NCBI GenBank assembly: GCA_009695205.1
Contig: SIBK01000001.1
Location: 1 to 64,000 of the forward strand
From: Pedosphaera sp.
Lineage (GTDB): Bacteria; Verrucomicrobiota; Verrucomicrobiia; Limisphaerales; UBA9464
Reading direction: 5' to 3'
DNA: 64,000 nt
Positions 1-8,910 of the stretch are shown here, in pieces. Positions within the stretch are counted from its first letter, which is position 1. Every line of letters begins with the position of its first letter. A program made the translations under genes and the position numbers. The notes under the pieces were generated by a model. That model worked only from the letters and a program-made list of their open reading frames with translations, made no database searches and was not told the origin of the DNA.

Positions 1-379
1 CCACATAATTGAAGTGCGGCATCGCGCAGTTGTTCAGCAAGATCGAGTGCTTCAGCTCGCTGGAATTGCCGACGATGCAGTTGTCGCCAATGACGCAATT
101 CTCCCGGATGTAGGCATTGTGCCGGATCTTGCAATTCTTCCCGATGATCGCGGGCCCCAGAATCATCGCCCCATGCTCAACCACCGTACCTTCCCCGATA
201 CTAACGTCTTTGCCAATGTGTGCGTGCCCGACGACGGTGTGCAGCTGCTGGCGCTGCAAATGGGTGGCGATGTAATCCTTGAGCTTCTTGAGCGGATCCC
301 AGGGAAACGTGCAATCGGCGAAAAGCTCGGAATATTCCGTCTGGGTAAGATCAAACAGGATTTCCACGGAGTACAGCAT
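1..379 (-). CDS. Left-handed beta-helix (hexapeptide) acyl/nucleotidyltransferase-like protein, C-terminus outside window
   Basis: Minus-strand reading from ATG at 379: MLYSVEILFDLTQTEYSELFADCTFPWDPLKKLKDYIATHLQRQQLHTVVGHAHIGKDVSIGEGTVVEHGAMILGPAIIGKNCKIRHNAYIRENCVIGDNCIVGNSSELKHSIL...; clear hexapeptide repeats; open to window edge. Confidence 0.8.
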   Translation of the reverse strand, partial: MLYSVEILFDLTQTEYSELFADCTFPWDPLKKLKDYIATHLQRQQLHTVVGHAHIGKDVSIGEGTVVEHGAMILGPAIIGKNCKIRHNAYIRENCVIGDNCIVGNSSELKHSILLNNCAMPHFNYV

Positions 380-666
380 GGCTCCAAGTTATGCTGCCCA
401 AGCAGTTGAGCAATCGAAAACGCTTTGGCGTGTCTGTCCGGAGTCGGGCAAGGGTATCGGGCGGCGAGCCGTTGTATTCCCACGGCACGACCGAGCCGTC
501 GCACTCCAAGGCCACGGTGTGAGCACTTCCCGTGGCAATCGCCGTCGACCGTGAGCCCGGTTCCACGCAGGGAAAGAACCGGCCCCCCTCACTCACGACG
601 GTGCCGGAAGGGCGGTTGGTTTGGGCTTGAGAGAGTGGGGCAAGGGCACACCCCGCATCCTATTGG

Positions 667-822
667 TTAATCAGCCTTCACCCGGAAAAACTTCATCGCA
701 TTCTTAGTGCTGAGGGTCTGCGGATCGGCCTGGTCGGGGGCGGGCTGCCAATTCGGCGCGGTCAGGCCCTCGGTTTCTTCGAGCGTACCTGCGCCGGTCC
801 AAGACAAGGTTGCGGTTTGACC
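667..822 (-). pseudogene. C-terminal remnant of a secreted PVC-type protein
   Basis: Frame between two stops reads GQTATLSWTGAGTLEETEGLTAPNWQPAPDQADPQTLSTKNAMKFFRVKAD*, typical of C-termini of secreted Verrucomicrobia proteins; no N-terminal part present. Confidence 0.5.
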
Positions 823-834
823 CTAAAACTAATT

Positions 835-858
835 GAACTAATGACCTGTCCCTTTATT
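835..858. repeat. 24-bp direct repeat copy 1 (gaactaatgacctgtccctttatt)
   Basis: Exact match to 5536-5559. Confidence 0.85.
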
Positions 859-876
859 TCCCTTTATTTCCTTTGA

Positions 877-993
877 CTCTATGTCCTCGAATTGGGCGGC
901 CACCACTGGCCGCGCACACTTGGTGACGAATCAGAGACCACCGCGGAAACGATCTGGAGCTTTTTCGAACTCCACAAGCCCAAGCCACACTGA
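877..993 (+). pseudogene. C-terminal remnant of PHB depolymerase/esterase-like protein
   Basis: Frame reads LYVLELGGHHWPRTLGDESETTAETIWSFFELHKPKPH*; C-terminal GGHxWP and WxFF motifs of secreted esterases; no upstream part. Confidence 0.55.
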
Positions 994-1006
994 CTAGATT
1001 AAACGT

Positions 1007-2533
1007 ATGCGAACTACCCATTTGAAAACGCTCCGCAATCTACAACTGGGGTTCGGCGTTTTGGCGTTGGTGGTGACCTGTCTCTCGGCGTCTGTCATCC
1101 ACCCGGAATCGGCTGCCCTTTTCCCGGCGACCTACGCCGATCCGGCAGTGCCATTGTTGCAATGGCCAACGAACTTCCGTGCCCGGCGCACCACGGCGAA
1201 TCTGGCCATGACGCCGGGCAAGCCTGTTGAGATCTTCAACGCCACGGGGGCGGGCTGCGTTCGCCACCTATGGTTCGTGTTCGGTGAACGGAACATCGAC
1301 GATCTGTCGATTGAGATCACGGTGGATGGCGCTGCCGAACCTCAGGTCCGGATGCCCTTCCGCTCGTTTTTCGGGGCGTTGTTAGGCTTCGAGGATTACC
1401 ACATTGACAGCGCAGGACTGGCGAATTTCCCGAACTTCACGGTCACCAACGATCCCATGATTCCCAAGAAGGCCTCGCCCGGATGGAATCTTTACCTGCC
1501 GATACCGTTCTCAAAAGGCTGTCGCATCGTGTTGCTCGCAGGCTCGGGGAAAAACGGCGGCGGCATGATCGACTGGCAGCAGTATCGGAACGGAGTGAAG
1601 CTGACGCCGCTCCGCTTCCACGCTCAGAGAAACATCGCACAGCCTGGCAATCCCTCGGAGTCGTTCCCGATTACGGAGACCGAGGGTGCCGGATTCCTCG
1701 CCGGCTACGTCATGGGATGGCGGCAGCGGGATCACGGTGATATGGTATTTCACAATAGCGGTACGCGCCTCTTGATCGATGGCCAGACAGATCCTCATGT
1801 GATTTGCGGCCACAATGTCGAGGACGACTTCGGCTTCTCGTGGGGCTTCAATCAGTATCAGACCCGTTGGGCCGGCTGCCCTTACCGCGACAACCGCGGG
1901 CGCACGGATCAGGACGGCGTTTTCTACAGATTTTTCGGCCCGGACCCAATCCCGTTCCGCTCGTCGCTGATTTTCACCTCCGCCGCACGGCCCGATGACT
2001 ACGAGGCTGTCTCCTACTTCTACAAAGTGCCAGGGTCGAAGGCACCGCCGTTCGTGGCGCCGCAAGACTGGCAGGTCGTTGGCCCATTCCCCGAAGGCAA
2101 GGACATTGAAGCGTTCAAGAAACCTGCGGACGATCTGGTGCGGCAATTGTCGCAAGCGAACTGGCCCGACAAAGTCACCGTCGGTGCAAAGGAGTTCACA
2201 GTCCACAATCTCACCCCTAAATACGGCTGGGTTCGGCTCGAAGGGGTGTATCAGACCCGTTACCCCTATCCGCGCACAGATCAGTCGGTCTATGTCCGTG
2301 GCACCCTGACCAGCGGTTCTAAGCGTCGCGCCAAACTCCGTCTCGGCCTGGACAATTGGGCGATTGTTTACCTCAACGGGCAGCAAGTGGCCATGCTGGA
2401 TCATGCCGAGGAATTCGATACCGTTAAGGTTCCTGTCACGCTCAACAAGGGCACCAACCAACTCTTGATCAAGACGAACAACCGGCAGAATCGGGAACGG
2501 CATCTCTGGGCTATCCACTGCGCGGTGGAGTAG
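1007..2533 (+). CDS. DUF2961 (GH172-like) secreted protein
   Basis: 508-aa ORF with signal-like N-terminus; NATGAGCVRHLWFVFGERNIDDLSIEITVDGAAEPQVRMPFRSFFG resembles DUF2961. Confidence 0.7.
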   Translation: MRTTHLKTLRNLQLGFGVLALVVTCLSASVIHPESAALFPATYADPAVPLLQWPTNFRARRTTANLAMTPGKPVEIFNATGAGCVRHLWFVFGERNIDDLSIEITVDGAAEPQVRMPFRSFFGALLGFEDYHIDSAGLANFPNFTVTNDPMIPKKASPGWNLYLPIPFSKGCRIVLLAGSGKNGGGMIDWQQYRNGVKLTPLRFHAQRNIAQPGNPSESFPITETEGAGFLAGYVMGWRQRDHGDMVFHNSGTRLLIDGQTDPHVICGHNVEDDFGFSWGFNQYQTRWAGCPYRDNRGRTDQDGVFYRFFGPDPIPFRSSLIFTSAARPDDYEAVSYFYKVPGSKAPPFVAPQDWQVVGPFPEGKDIEAFKKPADDLVRQLSQANWPDKVTVGAKEFTVHNLTPKYGWVRLEGVYQTRYPYPRTDQSVYVRGTLTSGSKRRAKLRLGLDNWAIVYLNGQQVAMLDHAEEFDTVKVPVTLNKGTNQLLIKTNNRQNRERHLWAIHCAVE

Positions 2534-2581
2534 TATGAGCAGAGTGCAAATGAACCCACCGATGAAATCGCAAGATACCGA

Positions 2582-5463
2582 ATGAACATCTGGAGTGATC
2601 GGATCAGGAGAATTCTCGGCGGGACGCTCAGCGCCGGACTTTTCATACTGCAAATCGGCATACTTGAAGCTCATGCCGACGAAGTCCTGGTCAGCGTCGA
2701 TAGAACCACGCAGGATTAGGTCAGACTTGGCGATGGGTCCGCCGTCCCCCGAGGATGATGCAGACCAGATCCAGAACGCGAAGGCCGTGTTCAGCTACCT
2801 ACCGTGCTTCGGGAAACCCCACGCCGATGCGGGAGCAAGCGGATTCCATCTGCCGCGACTGAACGACGGGAAGTTCGCTTCGAGTGGGGACGATCCGGCC
2901 AACAGCACCTGGTTCGATACAAAAGGGAATTCTCGTGTTCTCGTGGATCTCGGTCGAAACACCCGCATCTCCAGAATCAATGTCTATTCTTGGCACTCGG
3001 GCGCGTTGTCGCCCCAGCGCTACACTTTGTGGGCGTCGGATGCCGGGTCCCCTCCGGATGCGGAACCCGCCGATCTTTCCCGGAGTTGGAAGGAAGTCGC
3101 CAGGGTCGATACGTTCCCGCTGGGAGAAGGCGGAAAGCACGGTTCGAGCATCAACTCCAGGAGCGGTGGGGTCGGTAACTATCGCTACCTGTTGTTCGAC
3201 CTGTCGGCGAACAAGCCTGAGTGGAGTCGCAGCGGGTTCCTCTCGGAGATTGACGTCTATGCTGTTGGGAGAAAACGTTGAAGACGTCGTGGCCGTAAAG
3301 CGGGAGGCGGGAAGCCAGCACTTGAAGTTCGGGGACATCCACCTGACCAAACCGCTGAAGGACGAGGCGCCGTTTCTCATCGCTGGACAAAGGCTCTACG
3401 AGTATGGCGCGATGGATGGGACGTTTCCCCGAGTGGGAAGGCTCGACGGCGATCAGGGCGGTGTGTGGTGTCATCCCATCAAGCTGGTGGACAAGTTTGA
3501 GTTCGAAGTTTCGGACGGCGACCAGAAGCCGTGGCGGCTGATGGGTCCGTCTCGCTTTGAGCATCAGTTCGCGTCGGCCACGTTTCACTTTGAGCGCAAC
3601 CATCTCAAGATCACCCGGCAAGACTTCGTGCCCGAAGGAGAGTCAGCGCTGGTCTCGTTGCTCACCCTGCGCAACGACACGGACCGGCCGCGCGAGCTGA
3701 CCGTCCGGTTTTTGGCCGCTGTGAACCTCCGTCCGAGTTATGAATCGCGCCTGCCGAATGGCCCGGATGTCGTCGCATACAGGGACGGACTGGTCGAAGC
3801 ACTCGACTCGAAAATGGCTGGCTAATGGGGTGTGGTCTTCGGCAGCGATCAGTCACCGACGGCACATGCAGTCGAAGGCAGCAACGGTATCCTTACCTAT
3901 TCGGTGAACCTGCCTGCCCGCGGCGAGGCGACGCTGTGCTTCCTCATCGTCGGAGAGCATCAGGACGGCGTTGACGCCGCTCGATCGCGGTTCAAGTCCA
4001 TCGTGGGACGGATGTCAGAAATGCTGGCTCGAAAGGAAGCTCTCTACCGGGACCAAATTCTCGACGGGGTGAAGTTCTCCTGCTCCGATCCGGCGATGAA
4101 TGAAGCCTTCCTCTGCGCGAAGGCGAACGTGGTGATGTCTCTGATGGACCTTCGGCCCGGGTATCCGGCTCCCTGCCTGGCGGCGGGCTTCCCGATCTAC
4201 ACCTGGTTGTTCGGCTGCGACAGCCTTTACTCAACCGCCGGAGTCGCGGCTGCGGGATTCGACGATGGCGCCCGCGGCACGCTGGAATACCTGCTCCATT
4301 TCGCGGGCGAGCACAAACAGGGCGCGCACGAAGTCGCCAGGAATGGCCGGCTGCTCGGCTGGGATCATATCCAGGAAACGCCGCAACTCGTCGCCGTATG
4401 CTGGAAACATTTCCAGTGGACCGGGGACCGAAACTTTCTGGCGAAAACGTATCCCGTCTGCCGCGAGATCATTTCCCATGCGTTGGCAACGGCCGATAAG
4501 GATCACGACGGCTACCTCGAAGGCCCCGGTCTGATGGAACAGGCCGGAATGGGCCCCGAGCGGATCGACTCCGCCTGCCAGCTCTACGCCACCTTCCAAA
4601 GTTTGGCCGCCATGGCCGAGGCCTTGGGGGAATCGGGGGTCCACAATTATCGTCACCGGGCCTCTGAGCTGAAAAGGAACTTCAACCGCGACTGGTGGAA
4701 CCCGGTTGAGAAGATGTGGGCCTGTTCGCTGCGGCCGGATGGCACGCAGACCATGGACGACTTCTGGGCTGTCGTTTTCCCGCAACAAGTCGGCATTGCG
4801 GATCCGGACAAGGCCGCGATCGTTCTGGATCGGATCCAGAAGGAATGGGTCAACGATCAATGGGGCTTCGTCCACCAGTGGAAACCGAAGATTGCCGGAG
4901 AAGGGGTGGGTGTGGTGCACAACAATGTTTTGGCGCAGACGGCATTTGCGTATGGCAGGCCTGAACTCGGCTGGCGCCTCTTGCAACTGTCCGCGGAGCC
5001 GCCGCTCAAGGAGCGGATGCTCGGAGCCTTCGATGAAACCATGCCGGGAGGCGGCGATCTTGTGCAACTTTGGTCGTTCGGTCCATTCCTTGAGTGCGTG
5101 GTCGAGGGTCTGGCCGGGATTCGACCGCTACCGGGCAGTCACCGCGTCGAGCTCTTCCCCCAACTCCCGCGCAATTTGGAATGGTTTAAACTTCAAGACT
5201 GCCAGATCGGCCAACACCGACTGAAGCTGGAGCAGCGAAGAATCGGAAAGCGGATCACCACAACCGTCACCCACACTTTGGGCGGCGCGCCGCTGTCCGG
5301 TAGATTCTGGCTTTCGGGGGATGCAGACGCAAACATCACGACTAACGGCCGCGCGGTTAAACCAACGTTCCAACTCATTCAGCCCTCAGGAATGGAACGG
5401 GCCGGTATGCATTTAGAATTGTCCGTTGGGCAGAAATTGAGAATCGAACGAGAGGATTTCTGA
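2582..5463 (+). pseudogene. Secreted discoidin-like + six-hairpin glycosidase, interrupted
   Basis: Signal peptide at 2582 (MNIWSDRIRRILGGTLSAGLFILQIGILEAHADEV) stops at TAG 2717; continues in another frame (MGPPSPEDDADQIQNAKAVFSYLPCFG...), shifts near 3270 (DVYAVG to GENVEDVV) and meets in-frame TAA at 3823-3825 before the catalytic-type domain 3832-5463. Confidence 0.65.
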
Positions 5464-5535
5464 TTTCTGGTGGAATCGCTCCACGCCACCGAACTCACCG
5501 CCACGCCGCAGCGCAAGAGAATATGCAATACTCAA

Positions 5536-5559
5536 GAACTAATGACCTGTCCCTTTATT
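5536..5559. repeat. 24-bp direct repeat copy 2
   Basis: Exact match to 835-858. Confidence 0.85.
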
Positions 5560-6022
5560 ATTCTTATTTATCCGATAGGAGTTCCAGGACGGGAGCCAGG
5601 AATGTGGCGGCGACGGACCCAGAGGTAGGAGAGAGATCTCATAGGGTCGGAAAAAATGTTCCTCCCTAAATCGTCCTGGGGCATTCTAGAGAATTACGAT
5701 CCCTTAGCTCTGGGATTGAAGGCGCCGCGGCCGGGGCGCTGAGAATGCGCTGAGAACTCATCGCCGAGCAGAAGGTGAGATCGCTCTCCAGCAAGTAGGG
5801 GCTTCACCGTGCCCGCCTACCGCTCCACCAATCAATGCTATAGGCCTCAGAAATTCTCTCGATCTTGGACACCGTTCTTTCTTACCGAGATGCCGCATGA
5901 GTTTTTTGACCATACGGGGTCGTTTTCGGCACCCGCATCCTGGCGCTATCCTTCCTCCCTGTTGATCAGCATTCCGGTGATTCCGGTGAGGAGTCAAGGA
6001 GTCTGATCTATCCATTGCCCCT

Positions 6023-7198
6023 TCATATCGGCCGAATTCCACGGCGGTCCAATTCCGCGAGGGTCCATTGGTACTCCCCAACCAACTGATCCACCACGTT
6101 TCGCTGTTTGAGGGCAGCCGGCATCACCTCCCAGGTGTACGTCTCCATTTCAAAATGCGTACAACCACCCGGCACCCGCTTCACTTCGTCCAGCACTCCC
6201 TGGACATGCTCCGCCGTCGTTTGAAACATCGCGGTCGGCGCCGCATGCAACGGGATGTGAAAATGGATCCGCCATTCACGATCCCATTGCGGACCGTCCT
6301 CCAGGGGCGTGGCTAACGCTTCGTCAAGATCTCCATACCTGACAATTTCACCGTCCGCTCGCCGCTCAATCGTTTGATGAAAGTAGACATCATCCGCAAA
6401 CGCTCGCAGGGCTTCCCGGACGTCGCGGGTCGGATGCACCCGAAGCGCATTGCTCAGGTGAATCTTGCTGATACGAATGCCCGCCTTTCTCAGCCGGGCA
6501 ATCGCCTCCTGAGGAGTCTCGTACTCGATGGCAAGATGGCAGCAATCGTAGTTGATCCCGAGATGCTCCGCGAGCCGTAGATCCCCTGGCCGATCCGCCC
6601 GAAGCCTCTCAAATAAGGCGACCACCTCCCATGTCGTCTCCAGAAAACAGAGTGGTTCCGGCTCAAGGCCGAGGTGGAGCGATCGACCGGTCCGCCGCGT
6701 CACCTGCTCTAGATGATCCACACAGCGCCAAAGGTTTTCCCGGGCGTGCCGCTGCTGCCGGTCGTTCAAATGAAAGCCTTTGAAGGACACTGGCACAGTA
6801 CTCACGGACCCCTCGACACCCTGCGGCACCAACTCTGCGAGGATGTCGAAAAGCCGATTCGTGTATTCCAACCGCTGAGGAGTCGTCCAGTCCGGCGCGT
6901 ACACCTGCTCCTTCACCCGCGCTCCATGAAAACGCCCATAGGGAAACCCGTTGATGGTGAATACGTAACAGTCGTGGGCGGCCAACCATGCTTGAAAGGA
7001 CTTGAGCATGGCCGGTTCCGCCAGCTCGCGGCTCGCTGTTTCACCCAGGCGCAATCCAATCGCGTACGGCCGGTCCGGACCAACCTTTCTGCGGACCGCC
7101 AGCGTGTGCCGTTCCAGCCCGGCAAGTGTCTCCGCCCAATTCTCTCCCCGATGAATGTTGGTGCAGTACGCCAAGTGCAGCCCGTGGGTCAATCGCAT
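6023..7198 (-). CDS. eboE: EboE-like metabolite traffic protein (TIM-barrel)
   Basis: MRLTHGLHLAYCTNIHRGENW... with FTINGFPYGRFHG and VKEQVYAPDWTTPQRLEYT; recognised EboE family pattern. Confidence 0.75.
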   Translation of the reverse strand: MRLTHGLHLAYCTNIHRGENWAETLAGLERHTLAVRRKVGPDRPYAIGLRLGETASRELAEPAMLKSFQAWLAAHDCYVFTINGFPYGRFHGARVKEQVYAPDWTTPQRLEYTNRLFDILAELVPQGVEGSVSTVPVSFKGFHLNDRQQRHARENLWRCVDHLEQVTRRTGRSLHLGLEPEPLCFLETTWEVVALFERLRADRPGDLRLAEHLGINYDCCHLAIEYETPQEAIARLRKAGIRISKIHLSNALRVHPTRDVREALRAFADDVYFHQTIERRADGEIVRYGDLDEALATPLEDGPQWDREWRIHFHIPLHAAPTAMFQTTAEHVQGVLDEVKRVPGGCTHFEMETYTWEVMPAALKQRNVVDQLVGEYQWTLAELDRRGIRPI

Positions 7199-7266
7199 GG
7201 CAGAACTGTAATTTGTTCCGCGGCCCAAGGCGAATGGGAACGTCGGGGCAATTCGTCCGAGGCTCG

Positions 7267-8013
7267 CTACCGTTTGCTGAAAATCCGGTTTGCTTCCTCA
7301 AGGGTCTCCTTCGAACCGATGTCATACCAGATCCCCGGCACCGCCCAGGTCAGCACGGGAAGACGAGGGTATAGCCATTGTATCAACCGGCCGGGCTGGT
7401 CGGCGTTGTTCCCCTCCGCAATATATTGCCGGATCAGAGGAAGCGTTGCTCGCGGATAGTAATACAGGGCGATCCCGATGAAGGTGGAGGTCGGATTGTC
7501 CGGCTTTTCCACGAAACGCGTGATTTGTCCCGCCGCATCCACATCCACCACCCCGTACTTTCGCGCCTGATCAAGCCGACCCACGTTGTAGACGCCAAGA
7601 ACGGGCTGGTTGTGACGTCGAATAAACTCACCGAACGGCTCCAAACTGTGGTTAAAAAGGTTGTCGCCAGCGACCACGATCAAATCGTCGTCGAGCTTCT
7701 CACGTTCCAACACCAAATTCAGGTCTCCAATCGCGCCCAATTTGGTGGTGTCATCCGTTGAACCATCATTGATCACAGAAAACTCGAGCTCAGATTTCCG
7801 CGCCCGATAATCAGCCGCCCAGCGCTCGAAGTGCGGGGCAAAATTGGCATTCGTCACAATGTAAAAGCGCCGAATCCCCTTAATGGGCGCCAGATTGTCG
7901 ATCACGTAGTCGATCATCGGCTTGCCGGCAACCAGCAGGAGCGGCTTTGGCTGCGTCAGTGTGAGCGGATACAAACGGGTCGCATACCCCGCAGCGAGGA
8001 TCAGCACATTCAT
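7267..8013 (-). CDS. Sugar nucleotidyltransferase (NTP_transferase family)
   Basis: MNVLILAAGYATRLYPLTLTQPKPLLLVAGKPMIDYVI signature. Confidence 0.85.
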   Translation of the reverse strand: MNVLILAAGYATRLYPLTLTQPKPLLLVAGKPMIDYVIDNLAPIKGIRRFYIVTNANFAPHFERWAADYRARKSELEFSVINDGSTDDTTKLGAIGDLNLVLEREKLDDDLIVVAGDNLFNHSLEPFGEFIRRHNQPVLGVYNVGRLDQARKYGVVDVDAAGQITRFVEKPDNPTSTFIGIALYYYPRATLPLIRQYIAEGNNADQPGRLIQWLYPRLPVLTWAVPGIWYDIGSKETLEEANRIFSKR

Positions 8014-8145
8014 CAGACCGGAATCCAACCAGAGTACCGGGCAGGAATCGAAGATAAAACTCCCGATCGAACAACCAAAGGCCCGCACGCACGAAGAACG
8101 GACGAAACTCGACAGCCCGGGGATTTCTCAGCAGAGTTCGCGCCC

Positions 8146-8910
8146 ATGGACCCTAAGCTTGAGCAGGGATATTTCGCCAGGAAACAGCTGTTTTCCAAAA
8201 ACGCGTTGATCCGGTGGAGTCACCGGCGGCGATTTGAAGTGGCGGTGGCCAAGTCCGCCAGATTAGTCGGGCAACGGATGCTCGACTTCGGGTGTGGCGA
8301 CGGCACCTATCTCGCCATGTTGCTCGATTCGCCCCACGCGCCCCGGGAAGCCGTCAGCGCCGAACTCGACCCCCGCGTGGTCACCACGAATCAGCAGCGT
8401 TTTGCAGACCACCCAAAAATGAAGTTCGTTCTTCAGTCCGATCTGGAACGGCCTGAATATCGGGGAAGTTTCGAATGCATCGTGTGTATGGAATGTTTCG
8501 AGCACATGACCGAACCCGACCGTTACCTCGCCCTGCTATCGAGCCTGCTGCGGCCCGGCGGACAACTGCTACTTAGCGTGCCGGTAGAAACCGGTTTGCC
8601 AGTCGTCTTGAAGCAGGTGGTCCGTCGGATCGCTGGTTGGCGCAAGATCGGGGATTACGCCAACACCTTACCCTACTCGTGGAGCGAACTTGCCAAGAGC
8701 GTGTTCGCCTGGGGGCAACCCCACATTCCACGGATATTTCACCTGAGTAACGACGGGGTGATCTTTCACTGCCACAAAGGCTTTAATTGGATGATGTTAC
8801 GCAACAAAATTGCCCGCCACTTCACCATTGACCGAATCTCCGCGTCACCGATCGAGTGGTTGAGCCCGCACTTAGCCAGCCAAGCGTGGTTCGAGGCTCA
8901 TAAGGATTGA
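8146..8910 (+). CDS. Class I SAM-dependent methyltransferase
   Basis: MLDFGCGDGTYLAMLL motif I; IVCMECFEHM; LRPGGQLLLSVP. Confidence 0.8.
   Translation: MDPKLEQGYFARKQLFSKNALIRWSHRRRFEVAVAKSARLVGQRMLDFGCGDGTYLAMLLDSPHAPREAVSAELDPRVVTTNQQRFADHPKMKFVLQSDLERPEYRGSFECIVCMECFEHMTEPDRYLALLSSLLRPGGQLLLSVPVETGLPVVLKQVVRRIAGWRKIGDYANTLPYSWSELAKSVFAWGQPHIPRIFHLSNDGVIFHCHKGFNWMMLRNKIARHFTIDRISASPIEWLSPHLASQAWFEAHKD

Noticed and set aside
1511-2674. 387-aa minus-strand ORF opposite the DUF2961 gene
   Set aside because: Antisense shadow ORF in GC-rich DNA; sense frame has family motifs, this one does not
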